Assembly (NCBI RefSeq): GCF_002374315.1
Contig: NZ_NWUX01000015.1
Location: forward strand, 1-64,000
Length of the DNA stretch: 64,000 nucleotides
Direction: 5' to 3'
Source of the DNA: Vreelandella nigrificans
GTDB lineage: Bacteria > Pseudomonadota > Gammaproteobacteria > Pseudomonadales > Halomonadaceae
Shown: one piece after another, positions 7,049 to 17,173 of the stretch
How positions within the stretch are numbered: the stretch's first letter is position 1
How the letters are laid out: every line of letters begins with the position of its first letter
Translations under genes and position numbers: made by a program
Notes under the pieces: generated by a model
Databases searched by the model: none
What the model was told of the DNA's origin: nothing
Seen by the model: only the letters and a program-made list of their open reading frames with translations

Positions 7049-8248
7049 ATGACCCTTTCTCGCAGTTCTTCACATCAACAAGGCCGCATTCGTTTCGGTG
7101 CTCTGGCAGCGCTGTTGGTGTTTGCCGGTGGCTTAATGCTGGCTTGGTGGATTATTAGCCAGCCACCCCGCATTGAACGGCGCCCACCTCCGCCAACACC
7201 CCCGCCGGTTGTTGATGTCATCACTGTAGAGGAGCGCCTTCAGGCGCCGATACTAACCGGCTTTGGGCGAGTCGAAGCCGAAAAGGCCACCATGTTGGCC
7301 AGCCGCGTTGCAGGCCAGCTCGAGCGTTTTGGGCAAGGGGTATTTCCAGGCCAGGTGGTAGAGCAGGATGCACCACTGGTCTATATCGACCAAGCGGACC
7401 TACGGCTAGCACTTGAAGATGCAGAAGCTCAATTGGCCAACGCCCAAGCGCTGCTTGCTCTAGAGCAGGCGGAACAGCAGCGCGCCCGCAGCGAATATGA
7501 GTCTTTTGGCCGCCAGCTCTCCGCGGAGCGGCAAGCTCTAGTACTACGCGAACCACAGCTGCGCCAAGCCCAGGCCCAACTTACCCAGGCCCGAGTGGTA
7601 CGCGACCAAGCGGCGCTGAACCTGGAGCGAGCCACTTTAAAAGCCCCCTGGAAAGCCATGGTTCAAGACCGCTTAGTCGGCGCCGGTAGCCTGCTAAGCC
7701 AAGGCACAGAAGTGCTTAGCCTGGTAGGCGTTGAGCAGTTTTGGGTGCGCGCCTCGCTGCCGGGAGATACCTTAGCGTGGCTTGAGCCTGGTGACCGCGT
7801 CTCGCTTACCAGCCAAGGTTGGCCGGAAGGGGCCACTCGGGATGGTAGCTTGGTCTCGATACTGCCCAACCTAGAAGAAAACGGCTTACAAGCACAGTTG
7901 TTGATAGCAGTGGATGACCCTCTGGCACTGGAGAGTAGCGGCCCTGCTCTGCGGCTGGGCGATGTAATGCGTATTACCTACCACACCACCGCCAATGAAT
8001 CGCTGATTGCCCTTCCCTCTGCCGCGCTACGGCCCGGCGAGCAGGTATGGTGGGTGGATGACGAAGACCGTTTACGCAACACCGCTGTTACCCTGGCCTA
8101 CCGAGGCCAAGAGCAAGCACTGGTACGCAGCGGCTTGGAAGCAGGCCAACGCATCGTCATTGCCGGCCTTGCCCAACCCCGGGTAGGCCAACAGGTGCGA
8201 CTGCGCCAGCGAGGCGATACCCCCGCCCGTGATGGAGAGACGCTATGA
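7049..8248 (+). CDS. RND efflux periplasmic adaptor (membrane fusion protein)
   Basis: Links the inner-membrane RND pump to an outer-membrane channel. The 399 residues show an N-terminal membrane anchor (about 17-38), a proline-rich linker (ERRPPPPTPPPVVDV, about 48-63), the first barrel/lipoyl strands (GFGRVEAEKATMLASRVAGQL), a coiled-coil hairpin at about residues 112-205 rich in Ala, Gln and Glu, then the second lipoyl half and beta-barrel. The GTAATG start has only a weak upstream site. The stop overlaps the pump start by 4 bases (ATGA), so translation is coupled. No outer-membrane factor gene is nearby; a shared TolC is presumed. Confidence 0.9.
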   Translation: MTLSRSSSHQQGRIRFGALAALLVFAGGLMLAWWIISQPPRIERRPPPPTPPPVVDVITVEERLQAPILTGFGRVEAEKATMLASRVAGQLERFGQGVFPGQVVEQDAPLVYIDQADLRLALEDAEAQLANAQALLALEQAEQQRARSEYESFGRQLSAERQALVLREPQLRQAQAQLTQARVVRDQAALNLERATLKAPWKAMVQDRLVGAGSLLSQGTEVLSLVGVEQFWVRASLPGDTLAWLEPGDRVSLTSQGWPEGATRDGSLVSILPNLEENGLQAQLLIAVDDPLALESSGPALRLGDVMRITYHTTANESLIALPSAALRPGEQVWWVDDEDRLRNTAVTLAYRGQEQALVRSGLEAGQRIVIAGLAQPRVGQQVRLRQRGDTPARDGETL

Positions 8249-11200
8249 GCCGCCGCGGGCCGCTAGCTTGGATGGTCGACCACGGTGTGGCGCCTAACCT
8301 ACTGATGGTGCTGTTTATCGTCGGTGGATTGCTCGCGTCTCTAGCTATTAAAAAGGAGGTCTTTCCTGAGTTTGAGACTGAAATTGTCCAGGTCACTATT
8401 AGCTACCCTGGCGCAACTCCAGAAGACATTGAGCAGAGCCTGCTGCTGCCAGTGGAAGCCGCTATTGCCAATGTAGAAGGTATCGAAGAATTAATCGCCA
8501 CCGCCAGCGAGGGTAGTGCCGTACTGAGGGCGACGCTCACTGATGGTGTCGAAGTGATGCGCGCCTATCAGGATATTCAGCAGGCTGTTAACGCTATTAC
8601 CACCCTGCCTAATGCCGCCGATCCACCGCGCTTTACCCTGGCAGGCCGCTCGCGCAGTGTGGTTAGCCTACAGGTTTACGGCTCAGTCAGCTTGGCAGCA
8701 CTACACGATGCCGCCGAAGACGTACGTGCCGAACTACAGGCGACCAGTGGTATTTCACGCGCTGAACTTTCCGGCAACCGTGATCGCGAAATCCAGGTTC
8801 ACCTCAATGACGAAGCCATTGAGCGCTACGGGCTAGACCATCAACAGCTTGCTAACCGCATTGCCGCAGAAGCGCTGGACTTGGCCAGTGGCCAGCTCAC
8901 TACTGCTGAGGGCGAATGGCTGATTCGCTACCAAGGACGGCGTAACAGTGCATCTGAGTTCGCCGAGCTGCCCATCCTTACGACGGCCCAGGGCTCTCAG
9001 GTGGTACTGGGTGATATCGCCAGGGTCAGCGAGGGTTTTGCTGAAACCGACCGAGAGGAGTTTTATAACGGTCAGCGTGGGCTTTCGGTGGATATTTACC
9101 AAATCGGCAACCAAACCCCCACCAGTATTTCCAATGCCGTTTATGGTGAACTTGAAAGACTGCGCGCCAACCTACCGGATGGTGTCAGCCTGGATGTTGC
9201 CCGAGACAGTTCAGAAGTGTACGAAGATCGCCTTAGCCTACTGCTCAAAAACGCTTGGATGGGGCTGGCGCTGGTGATGATCCTGATGGCGCTGTTTTTG
9301 GAAGCACGGCTGGCATTTTGGGTAACACTGGGGATACCCACCGCGTTTTTAGGCGCCATGTTATTCCTGCCCTGGATTGGCGTATCGCTCAATATGATGT
9401 CGATGTTTGCCTTTATTATCGCCCTGGGGATCGTCGTGGATGACGCCATTATGGTGGGCGAAAACATCTACAGCTACCGCGAAGAGGGCTACTCGCTACG
9501 CGATGCAGCAGTGAAGGGCGCGCGTGAAATCGCCACTCCGCTGACCTTTGCCATTCTTTCCAATATTGTCGCCTTTTTACCGCTGCTGTTCTTACCTGGT
9601 TTTTTAGGGCTGATTTTTGCCACCGTACCGGTGGTAGTGATTACCGTGTTCTTAATTTCCTGGGTGGAAGCGCTGTTTATTTTACCCGCCCACCTTGCCC
9701 ACAGTCGTAAGCCACGCCAAACGCCTGCTTGGCAGCGCCCGATTGAAGCAGTTCGTCAGCGTATGCAAGGAGGGCTACACCACTTTACGTACCAGCAGTT
9801 TGAGCCGTTTCTGCAACGCGCCCTTAACCAGCGCCTGCTCACTGTAGCGCTGGGGGTAGCGGTACTCTCCATCGCACTGGCCTGGGCAATGAGCGGCCGA
9901 CTGGGCTTCTCGCTAATGCCACGGGCAGAGTCTGACCAAGTTCAAGCCAGCGTTACCCTACCTATTGGTAGTCATATCAGCGTCAGTCGAGAGCTTAGCC
10001 AACAGCTGCTGGCAGCGGCTGAGCATCTCAGCGAGCGAGAAGAGACGCTAAGTTTTAGCAGCTCCCGCAGTCGTCTGGATGGCGAAAGCCTTTCAGTGCG
10101 CCTGGATATTGCCAGAGAAAGCTTAGAAGAGTGGCCCCCCTCGCGTATTGCCCGGGAGTGGCGTGAATTAACCGGCGACTTGGTGGGTGCACAGTCGGTG
10201 CGCTTTGAGTCTGACTTTGGTGGCCCTGGCAGTGGCGCGGCGCTTAGCCTTCGCCTTTCTCATCCGAACACCCAAGTACTGGAGGCCGCCGCCACACGAT
10301 TGGCGGAGCTACTTGGAGAGTATGGTTTAACCGATATCGACAGTGGCTTAGGGGATGGCAAGCCACAGCTTGAAATGCGCCTTTCCGCCGAAGGGCGAGC
10401 GCTGGGTTTAACCGGTAGCGACCTTGCCCAGGCGCTGCGCGGTCCCTTACAGGGTGCCACCGCCGTCGAACAGTTTATTGGTCGTCGCGAGATAAGCGTC
10501 GAAGTGCGCCTGCCAGAACAAGACCGCGACAGCTTAACCGAACTCTATCGTCTACCCGTACGCACCCCGGATGGGCTTAGCGTACCGTTATCACGGGTAG
10601 CTGACATCACCCTTAGCAAAGCCTCAAGTAGCCTTCAGCGCGTGGATGGCCGCCGGATCATTACGGTAACTGCCGACTCTGAAGGCGATGAGTCCATTAA
10701 CCAAGTGCTGGCGACCCTGCAGGAAGATGTTTTCCCCACGCTTAGCAACACTTGGCCGGGGCTTGAAGTAAGCATGGGAGGGCGACAGCAGGATACCGCC
10801 GACAACCTAGCCACCCTGCGCACCGCTATGTGGCTAATGCTAGCGGCGCTATATGCCTTGCTGGCGATACCCTTTAGAAGCTATTTGCAGCCGCTGTTGG
10901 TACTCGCCGCTATCCCCTTTGGCATTGTGGGTGCCGTTGCAGGGCATATGATTATGGGCTTTGGGCTTTCCATCATCAGCCTACTGGGCATGCTGGCGCT
11001 TTCTGGCGTGGTGATTAACGATGCCCTGGTGTTAATCGACTACGCTAACCGCAAACGCCGCGAAGGCATGGCCCCGCGGGAAGCTATTGTTGCTGCCGCC
11101 ACAAGGCGTCTACGACCTATTATGATGACGACCCTCACCACCTTTTTAGGCCTTGCGCCGATGATTCTGGAAACCTCCCGCCAGGCGCGCTTTATGATTC

Positions 11201-11343
11201 CTATGGCGATTTCGTTAGGGTTTGGCATGATTTTCGCCACGGTAATACTGCTGGTATTGGTGCCCTGCCTCTACCTGGGTCTTGAGAATTTTCGCGAACA
11301 ACTGAGTAAGCCGCACCCGCCCTTACCAGAAGGAGCCAACTAA
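8245..11343 (+). CDS. RND-family efflux pump, inner-membrane subunit
   Basis: A 1032-residue proton-driven exporter with the duplicated RND architecture: membrane helix 1 near residues 14-34, a large periplasmic loop, a helix bundle at about 330-480, a second periplasmic loop and the last helices at about 855-1010. The proton-relay aspartates of helix 4 are present as Asp399-Asp400 in GIVVDDAIMVGEN. It is full length and intact. The sequence resembles the broad AcrB-like group rather than CusA-like metal pumps, since I see no methionine-rich metal site. The last base of its stop is the first base of the sensor kinase ATG, and a BaeSR-like pair follows, suggesting envelope or drug stress control. 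Confidence 0.92.
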   Translation: MSRRGPLAWMVDHGVAPNLLMVLFIVGGLLASLAIKKEVFPEFETEIVQVTISYPGATPEDIEQSLLLPVEAAIANVEGIEELIATASEGSAVLRATLTDGVEVMRAYQDIQQAVNAITTLPNAADPPRFTLAGRSRSVVSLQVYGSVSLAALHDAAEDVRAELQATSGISRAELSGNRDREIQVHLNDEAIERYGLDHQQLANRIAAEALDLASGQLTTAEGEWLIRYQGRRNSASEFAELPILTTAQGSQVVLGDIARVSEGFAETDREEFYNGQRGLSVDIYQIGNQTPTSISNAVYGELERLRANLPDGVSLDVARDSSEVYEDRLSLLLKNAWMGLALVMILMALFLEARLAFWVTLGIPTAFLGAMLFLPWIGVSLNMMSMFAFIIALGIVVDDAIMVGENIYSYREEGYSLRDAAVKGAREIATPLTFAILSNIVAFLPLLFLPGFLGLIFATVPVVVITVFLISWVEALFILPAHLAHSRKPRQTPAWQRPIEAVRQRMQGGLHHFTYQQFEPFLQRALNQRLLTVALGVAVLSIALAWAMSGRLGFSLMPRAESDQVQASVTLPIGSHISVSRELSQQLLAAAEHLSEREETLSFSSSRSRLDGESLSVRLDIARESLEEWPPSRIAREWRELTGDLVGAQSVRFESDFGGPGSGAALSLRLSHPNTQVLEAAATRLAELLGEYGLTDIDSGLGDGKPQLEMRLSAEGRALGLTGSDLAQALRGPLQGATAVEQFIGRREISVEVRLPEQDRDSLTELYRLPVRTPDGLSVPLSRVADITLSKASSSLQRVDGRRIITVTADSEGDESINQVLATLQEDVFPTLSNTWPGLEVSMGGRQQDTADNLATLRTAMWLMLAALYALLAIPFRSYLQPLLVLAAIPFGIVGAVAGHMIMGFGLSIISLLGMLALSGVVINDALVLIDYANRKRREGMAPREAIVAAATRRLRPIMMTTLTTFLGLAPMILETSRQARFMIPMAISLGFGMIFATVILLVLVPCLYLGLENFREQLSKPHPPLPEGAN

Positions 11344-12782
11344 TGGCACTGCTCGCCTCGCTACGCCAATGGCGACCCTCGCAGTTGGGTTTCAAGCTAT
11401 TTGTGGCCATTTTAAGCGTTAATGTTGTGATTGCAGCGAGCATGTTTCTGGCCGTTTCCTACAGCATCGACCGAGGCTTCGTTGATTACCTTAACCAAGC
11501 CCAGGAGCGGCGGGCCACGCTGCTGGCAGACGGACTGATTACCCGCTGGGAAACTCAGGGCAGTTGGGAGTGGCTAGCGCAATCCCCTGAACGCTGGCCA
11601 TTTATTGTCCGCTTTGAGCTTGGCCAAGAGCACCGTGACCGGCCGTCTCCCCTGGGCGAAGCACGGGATTTCGCCCTGCGTGATAGTCATGGTGACTATG
11701 TCATTCAGCCCAGCAACAGCCGTCAAGGCCCAAGCGACTGGCGCTGGCTAACGCTGTATAGCGACATAACAGAAAACGGCAGCAAACAAGCCATTGGCTC
11801 ACTGGGCTTTCGGCCCCCCCACCACATGATGGAGCGAATGGAGAGCCGCTTTCTAGAGCGTCAACAGCGCAATCTAGTGGTCATTGTGGCATCGTTGGTG
11901 CTGGCATCTTTGCTGTTAGCTGGGGGGCTTTCCTGGTGGCTAGGCAGACGTACCCGAGCGCTGGCAATGGCTACCCTGTTGCTTACCGAAGGCGATTACC
12001 ACACCCGTTTGCCTGAACGTGGCCGTGATGAACTTTCCCGCTTGGCACGGGACTTCAACGTACTAGCGGCCACCTTGGAAGCTAGCCGCGATGCCCGAGC
12101 GCGCTGGGTTTCCGATACCGCTCATGAGCTGCGCACGCCGCTGGCGGTGCTACGTGGCGAAATTGAAGCAATGCAGGACGGTATTCGCCCATTAAACCAG
12201 GAAAACCTTACATCACTGGCCCAGGAAGTCGCCCAGTTAGAGCGCTTGGTCAATGACCTACGACTGCTTTCACAAAGCGATGCTGGCGCCCTGGACATTC
12301 AGCTAGCGCCGATGAACCTGAGCGATAGCCTCAGTAGCCGTTTAAGCGATGCTGACCGCTGGCTTGAGGAGAGTGGGTTAGCACTGATTACCCAAATCAG
12401 CCCCAATGTTATGGTTCGTGGTGATGCCCAGCGCCTGCGTCAGCTTTGGAACAACCTACTCGACAACAGCTGTGCCTACACGCAGGCACCCGGCGAGCTG
12501 CAGGTAACACTAAACATTCAGCATCAGCATGCTGTTATCGTATGGCAAGATAGCTCACCGGGAGTCCCTGGCAGCGAACTTCACAGGCTAACCGAACGCC
12601 TTTACCGTGTAGAGGGCTCACGTAACCGCGCTAGCGGCGGTAGTGGTTTAGGGCTTTCCATTGCCAGCGCATTGGTCAACGCCCATGGCGGAACGCTAGA
12701 GGCCAGTGCTTCGGCGCTTGGCGGCCTAAAGTGGACACTACGCTTCCCTCTACTTACTCCTGTTAACTATTTAGCGAGCTGA
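11343..12782 (+). CDS. baeS: BaeS-like sensor histidine kinase
   Basis: Inner-membrane sensor of 479 residues that phosphorylates the regulator encoded next to it. Two membrane segments (about 19-41 and 177-200) flank a periplasmic domain; a HAMP domain follows at about 201-253, the phospho-acceptor His lies in DTAHELRTPLAV (about residue 261), and the ATPase domain contains NNLLDN and GGSGLGLSI. The layout and the H-box region match E. coli BaeS, which reports envelope stress and drives efflux genes. The start overlaps the pump stop by one base. The name is by similarity and context. Confidence 0.85.
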   Translation: MALLASLRQWRPSQLGFKLFVAILSVNVVIAASMFLAVSYSIDRGFVDYLNQAQERRATLLADGLITRWETQGSWEWLAQSPERWPFIVRFELGQEHRDRPSPLGEARDFALRDSHGDYVIQPSNSRQGPSDWRWLTLYSDITENGSKQAIGSLGFRPPHHMMERMESRFLERQQRNLVVIVASLVLASLLLAGGLSWWLGRRTRALAMATLLLTEGDYHTRLPERGRDELSRLARDFNVLAATLEASRDARARWVSDTAHELRTPLAVLRGEIEAMQDGIRPLNQENLTSLAQEVAQLERLVNDLRLLSQSDAGALDIQLAPMNLSDSLSSRLSDADRWLEESGLALITQISPNVMVRGDAQRLRQLWNNLLDNSCAYTQAPGELQVTLNIQHQHAVIVWQDSSPGVPGSELHRLTERLYRVEGSRNRASGGSGLGLSIASALVNAHGGTLEASASALGGLKWTLRFPLLTPVNYLAS

Positions 12783-12784
12783 CT

Positions 12785-13519
12785 ATGTCCTTACAAGACT
12801 CGACTGAACAAACCTCGATCCACAACGCCTCGCTACTCATTGTCGAGGATGAGCCCAAAATTGCCCGTTTGATGGCTGACTACCTGGCTAGCCACAACTT
12901 CGACACAACGATTGTTAGTAACGGTGACGAGGTCGTTCCCTGGTTAACGCAGCACTCCCCCTCCCTAGTGCTGTTAGACGTTATGCTGCCGGGTAAAGAT
13001 GGCTTAACCCTCTGCCGGGAGATTCGACAGCAGTGGCCAACGCTGCCGATCATTATGGTCACTGCCAAGGTAGAGGAGGTAGACCGATTGCTGGGGTTAG
13101 AGCTGGGCGCGGATGACTATATTTGTAAGCCGTTTAGCCCCCGTGAGGTCGTCGCCCGGGTAAAAGCCGTACTACGCCGTAGCCACGCCGTTAATGAAAC
13201 GACTGAACTCTCTATAAACAGTCGCCAAGCCCCCGTTACACTGGATGAAGAGGGCTGGCAGGCATTAGCCAACGGCCACGACTTAGGCCTGACGGCGGTT
13301 GAGTTTCAGCTGCTGCGGGTAATGATGCAATCGCCGGGGCGTATCTTCAGCCGCGAGCAACTAATGGATCATATGTACCGAGATAACCGCATTGTCTCGG
13401 AGCGCACCGTGGACAGCCACATTAAAAAACTACGCAAAAAAATCCACGAAGCACTCCCTGAACTGGAAATTATTCGCTCGGTGTATGGTGTCGGTTATAA
13501 GTATCAGCCAGAAGGATAA
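12785..13519 (+). CDS. baeR: BaeR-like response regulator (OmpR type)
   Basis: A 244-residue DNA-binding regulator. The receiver domain (about 16-130) has LIVEDEPKIA, phospho-acceptor Asp in LLDVMLPGKDGLTLCREIR, the switch residues in MVTAKVEEVDRLLGLELGADDY and the conserved Lys in CKPFSPREVVARVK. These long stretches are close to E. coli BaeR. The winged helix fills about 165-240 (SREQLMDHMYRDNRIVSERTVDSHIKKLRKK). It starts 2 bases after the kinase stop and ends 14 bases before the next regulator gene, so the unit may continue into that pair. Confidence 0.88.
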   Translation: MSLQDSTEQTSIHNASLLIVEDEPKIARLMADYLASHNFDTTIVSNGDEVVPWLTQHSPSLVLLDVMLPGKDGLTLCREIRQQWPTLPIIMVTAKVEEVDRLLGLELGADDYICKPFSPREVVARVKAVLRRSHAVNETTELSINSRQAPVTLDEEGWQALANGHDLGLTAVEFQLLRVMMQSPGRIFSREQLMDHMYRDNRIVSERTVDSHIKKLRKKIHEALPELEIIRSVYGVGYKYQPEG

Positions 13520-13533
13520 CAACAGGATGACTT

Positions 13534-14235
13534 ATGAAGGCGCTGGTAGTAGAAGACAATGTTAACTTAGCAAAATCTATTGCAACTACGCTTAGGGAGG
13601 CGGCTTTCAATATTGATGTTGCCGACGATGGCAAAAAAGCCCTCCATATACTCGAACAGGGTGGGTATGACCTGTTGGTATTGGACCTTGGGCTGCCGGA
13701 GCTAGATGGCATCTCCCTCCTGCGCAAACTACGCCATCAACAAAATACCATCCCCGTGTTAATCATCTCTGCACGAGACAGCCTGGACCAACGCATTCAT
13801 GGGCTAGAAGTGGGTGCAGATGACTATTTATGTAAGCCTTTTTCCCTGGAAGAGGTTGCTGCTCGGGCGCGGGCACTCGTCCGGCGCGCTAAACACTTTG
13901 GTGGAGAAACCCTGCAGTGTGGGCGTTTAGAGTTTTTCCCCGATGCCATGGAGCTACGTCTTGACGGTAAACCTATGTTGTTGCACCGCCGAGAGCTGGA
14001 AGTGATGGAGTACCTGCTGATAAACCAGAATCGGCTCGTCAATAAGGACCAAATCATTGATCGGCTATCCACCTCTGATGAGCCGGTTAGCTATGCCGCT
14101 GTAGAAACCTACATATCGCGAATTCGTAAAAAAATCGGCTACGATTTCGGTTTAAAAACAGTACGTGGGCTGGGCTATTATTTAGAGTCGAAAGATCAGG
14201 AACCTACCCCACCTTCAGGCCAGACGTATGAGTAA
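13534..14235 (+). CDS. tctD: TctD-like response regulator
   Basis: A 233-residue OmpR-type regulator with a receiver domain (VVEDNVNLAKSI at the start, Asp in VLDLGLPELDGISLL, Lys in CKPFSLEEVAARARAL) and a C-terminal winged helix at about 130-222. It overlaps the next kinase gene by 8 bases. TctD/TctE pairs control tripartite tricarboxylate carriers, and tctCBA lies just beyond on the opposite strand, which supports the name. AGGATGACTT before the ATG gives it its own ribosome site although it starts only 14 bases after baeR. Confidence 0.85.
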   Translation: MKALVVEDNVNLAKSIATTLREAAFNIDVADDGKKALHILEQGGYDLLVLDLGLPELDGISLLRKLRHQQNTIPVLIISARDSLDQRIHGLEVGADDYLCKPFSLEEVAARARALVRRAKHFGGETLQCGRLEFFPDAMELRLDGKPMLLHRRELEVMEYLLINQNRLVNKDQIIDRLSTSDEPVSYAAVETYISRIRKKIGYDFGLKTVRGLGYYLESKDQEPTPPSGQTYE

Positions 14236-15610
14236 AAGGCAATCTATTCGTAGCCGCCTACTTTTATGGATCGGCCTTCCCTTTTGCGCACTTGCGATTC
14301 TAGCGCTCATTTCTAGCCATCTTTTGTTATCTCACCAAATTAATGAAACCTTTGATGACCTATTGCTTAACGCAGCTCAACGGTTAGAGCGCCGCATCTA
14401 CACTGCAGATGGTGTACTACGTATCAATATGCACTACTTCAGTGTCAGTACACTTGGTAGCCGAGGTGAGGGCAAAATTTTCTATCGCATTAAAGAAGCT
14501 AACGGCAACATGATTGCGGGCTTTAGCGGTTTGTCAGATCCCCCAACCGCGTCACATGAACCGGTATTTTATGATGTGAACTATGCCGGTAATGAATTGC
14601 GCGCAGTGGCACTCACCTTTCCCTTCAACCGAGGCAGTGAGCCGGTAAACATTGAAGTCATTGTGGCCGAATCTAAAGAAGCACGTTATACGCTCACCAA
14701 CGACTTTATGGTTACCCTTACAGGGCTAATGGTCGTGACGGGACTGCTGGCTATTTCCATTGCTTTACTGGCGATTCACTTGGGGCTGGCACCGCTTAAC
14801 GCGGTTAGCCAAGCGTTACGCCAACGTTCGCCAAATGATTTGCAGGCGTTGGATGATGATGCTCCCAAAGAGATCTTGCCACTAATCCAAAGCATCAATC
14901 ATCTAATGCAGCGGATGAAACGTAGTATTGAAAGTACCCAACAGCTTAATGCCGATGTCTCGCATCAACTTAGAACGCCCATTTCAGAGATTCGCGCGTT
15001 AACCGAAATTGCGCTAAAAGACACACCTCAATCACCGGTGCATTCTAGTCTACAAGAAATCCAGCGTATCGCTGAGCATGCCAGCCATACCGTAAAGCAG
15101 TTGCTTAAGTACGCCAAAACACGTAACGAATTAGTCGATTCCTCTCACCTGGAAAAAGTCGATTTAGTGGCGATTTGCCAGGAAGCCTGTGCCCAAACCG
15201 CTCCTAATATTTATAAGCAAGGCCAAGAGCTAGCATTTGACCTGAAACAGCCAATACCCCATATCATTGGCGACCCTATTACGCTGCGCTGGCTAGTCAC
15301 TAACCTTATCGACAATGCCAGCCTACATGCAGGCGGCAGCCACGCCTACCAAGGCACCATTACTGTTGTATTAACGGCTGACGCAGACCAAATAGTCTTA
15401 ACCGTGAGTGATGAAGGTAGTGGAGTGGATGAAGCGCAAATTGCCAAGCTAACTGAGCGCTTTTTCCGCCACAACAAGCACTCGCCTGGTAGCGGGCTAG
15501 GGCTGGCGATTGTCGAGCAGATCGCCACCGCCCATTCAGCGATTCTCACGCTCTCCAATCGGCATCAGGGCGGCTTTGAAGTCTCAGTTACCTTTCCCTC
15601 TACTGCCTAG
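14228..15610 (+). CDS. tctE: TctE-like sensor histidine kinase
   Basis: A 460-residue membrane kinase. An N-terminal helix (about 11-33) is followed by a periplasmic sensing domain of the type found in TctE/QseC-like kinases (the segment HYFSVSTLGSRGEGKIFYRI is characteristic) and a second helix at about 160-182. The H-box reads DVSHQLRTPISEIRALTEIAL and the ATPase domain contains NLIDNA and GSGLGLAIVEQ. It should sense citrate-like tricarboxylates and activate TctD; the substrate is inferred from the adjacent tctCBA genes. It ends 42 bases before the convergent tctA stop. Confidence 0.86.
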   Translation: MSKRQSIRSRLLLWIGLPFCALAILALISSHLLLSHQINETFDDLLLNAAQRLERRIYTADGVLRINMHYFSVSTLGSRGEGKIFYRIKEANGNMIAGFSGLSDPPTASHEPVFYDVNYAGNELRAVALTFPFNRGSEPVNIEVIVAESKEARYTLTNDFMVTLTGLMVVTGLLAISIALLAIHLGLAPLNAVSQALRQRSPNDLQALDDDAPKEILPLIQSINHLMQRMKRSIESTQQLNADVSHQLRTPISEIRALTEIALKDTPQSPVHSSLQEIQRIAEHASHTVKQLLKYAKTRNELVDSSHLEKVDLVAICQEACAQTAPNIYKQGQELAFDLKQPIPHIIGDPITLRWLVTNLIDNASLHAGGSHAYQGTITVVLTADADQIVLTVSDEGSGVDEAQIAKLTERFFRHNKHSPGSGLGLAIVEQIATAHSAILTLSNRHQGGFEVSVTFPSTA

Positions 15611-15652
15611 AGGGAAAGATGTATCACAAAAAAGGTTTATTACAGAACAGAC

Positions 15653-17164
15653 TTATCGCAGCTGAACAGCCTCTTGACGCGCTTTAAGACGCTTCATTAG
15701 TGGCTGACTGAACAACGAAATAAGCAGTAATGCAAAAATAGCCAGCGTCACTGGGCGCTCAAGCACATAGCTAATGTCACCACCGCTGATTTGGTAGGAG
15801 TGAAGTAGCGACTTTTCAGCCAGCGAACCCAGTAACATCCCGATCACAGCGGCTGGAACGGAGTAGCCATAGTGGCGGAATATCCAACCGATCACGGCAA
15901 AAACCAGTACCGTGGCGGGGCCTGTCATATTGCCGGTTAAACCAAAAGAGCCCATTACCGCTAACACTAGTACCGAAGGAATCAAAAACCGCATGGGTAC
16001 CTTAACGATATTGGCCAGGAGCGGAATAAACAGTAAGCCGATAATTACCAGTAGAAATACTTGGGCGAAGTTAGCGAAAATAATCGCGTAAACCACATCT
16101 GTCTGTTGGCGAATAAACTGCGGCCCACCCGTAATGTTATGCATGGCAAATGCCGCCAACATAACCGCTGTTGCGCCACCACCGGGTATCCCTAGCGCCA
16201 GCAATGTTGCCATTGAGCCGCCCTCAGAACTGCTATTGGCTGCTTCTGATGCTACTACGCCCTTTGGATTGCCTTTCCCATACGAGTCGGGATCACGGTC
16301 ACGACGCTTGGTTTCTATGTAAGAAAGCAGGTTGGACACCGAAGAGCCGACGCCAGGAACCGCGCCTACCAACACCCCTATCAAACCACCGCGAATCATC
16401 ACCACGGGGTAGCGTATCGCCATTTTACAACCTTCGAAAATCTCACCAATCTTTACCTTGCGGTGATCGGCAGACTCAACGATAAAACCTTTATTAGCCA
16501 GCTTGAACAACTCTGAGGCCGCAAACATCCCCATCATTGCAGGGATAACTGGCACGCCATCCAACAGATAGGTTTGCCCCATCGTGCCACGCGCCAAACC
16601 GATTTCGCTAAACCCAATCGTGCCCACTAATAGGCCTATGAAACCGGCCACTAGTCCTTTGAGAACCTGCTCGCCTTTTAGGCTCGCAATCAGTGTCATA
16701 CCCCAGAGAATAACCACAAACATCTCTGCTGGCCCCAACCGCAACACCATGTACGAAAGCGGCTGAATCATAAAGAACAGCACCACATAGCCGATCAGCG
16801 CACCAATCACAGATGATGCTAACGCGACACCTAACGCCTGATTATGCTGGCCCTTACGCGCCATTGGGTAGCCATCAAAGGCAGTGGCAATCGCCGAAGA
16901 GGTACCCGGTATATTCATCAGAATAGCGGGGATACCAGCACCAAATGAGCCACCGGTAAAAATAGCGGTGAGAAACAGCATGGCCTGGATAAAATCCATG
17001 TACATGGTCATGGGCAGGAAAATTGCCATGGCCATGGAAATTTGCAGGCCAGGAGTAGCGCCAAAAATCAGCCCTAAGATGATACCCGGCACGACTACCA
17101 ACCAAGGGCCAAAACTGGAAAAAAGCAGATCCATGCCCTGTCCGACTGCGCCAAAATCAATCAT
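15653..17164 (-). CDS. tctA: Tripartite tricarboxylate transporter, large membrane subunit TctA
   Basis: The 503-residue, about 12-helix subunit of the TTT carrier. Glycine-rich family motifs are clear: GLIFGATPGLQISMAMAIFLPMT near residues 26-48 and the second copy GVLVGAVPGVGSSVSNLLSY near 260-280, followed by GNPKGVVASEAANSSSEGGSM. An AAGGAG site precedes the ATG. It follows tctB by 9 bases and ends the tctCBA operon, facing tctDE tail to tail. Confidence 0.95.
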   Translation of the reverse strand: MIDFGAVGQGMDLLFSSFGPWLVVVPGIILGLIFGATPGLQISMAMAIFLPMTMYMDFIQAMLFLTAIFTGGSFGAGIPAILMNIPGTSSAIATAFDGYPMARKGQHNQALGVALASSVIGALIGYVVLFFMIQPLSYMVLRLGPAEMFVVILWGMTLIASLKGEQVLKGLVAGFIGLLVGTIGFSEIGLARGTMGQTYLLDGVPVIPAMMGMFAASELFKLANKGFIVESADHRKVKIGEIFEGCKMAIRYPVVMIRGGLIGVLVGAVPGVGSSVSNLLSYIETKRRDRDPDSYGKGNPKGVVASEAANSSSEGGSMATLLALGIPGGGATAVMLAAFAMHNITGGPQFIRQQTDVVYAIIFANFAQVFLLVIIGLLFIPLLANIVKVPMRFLIPSVLVLAVMGSFGLTGNMTGPATVLVFAVIGWIFRHYGYSVPAAVIGMLLGSLAEKSLLHSYQISGGDISYVLERPVTLAIFALLLISLFSQPLMKRLKARQEAVQLR

Positions 17165-17173
17165 GTTGTCTCC

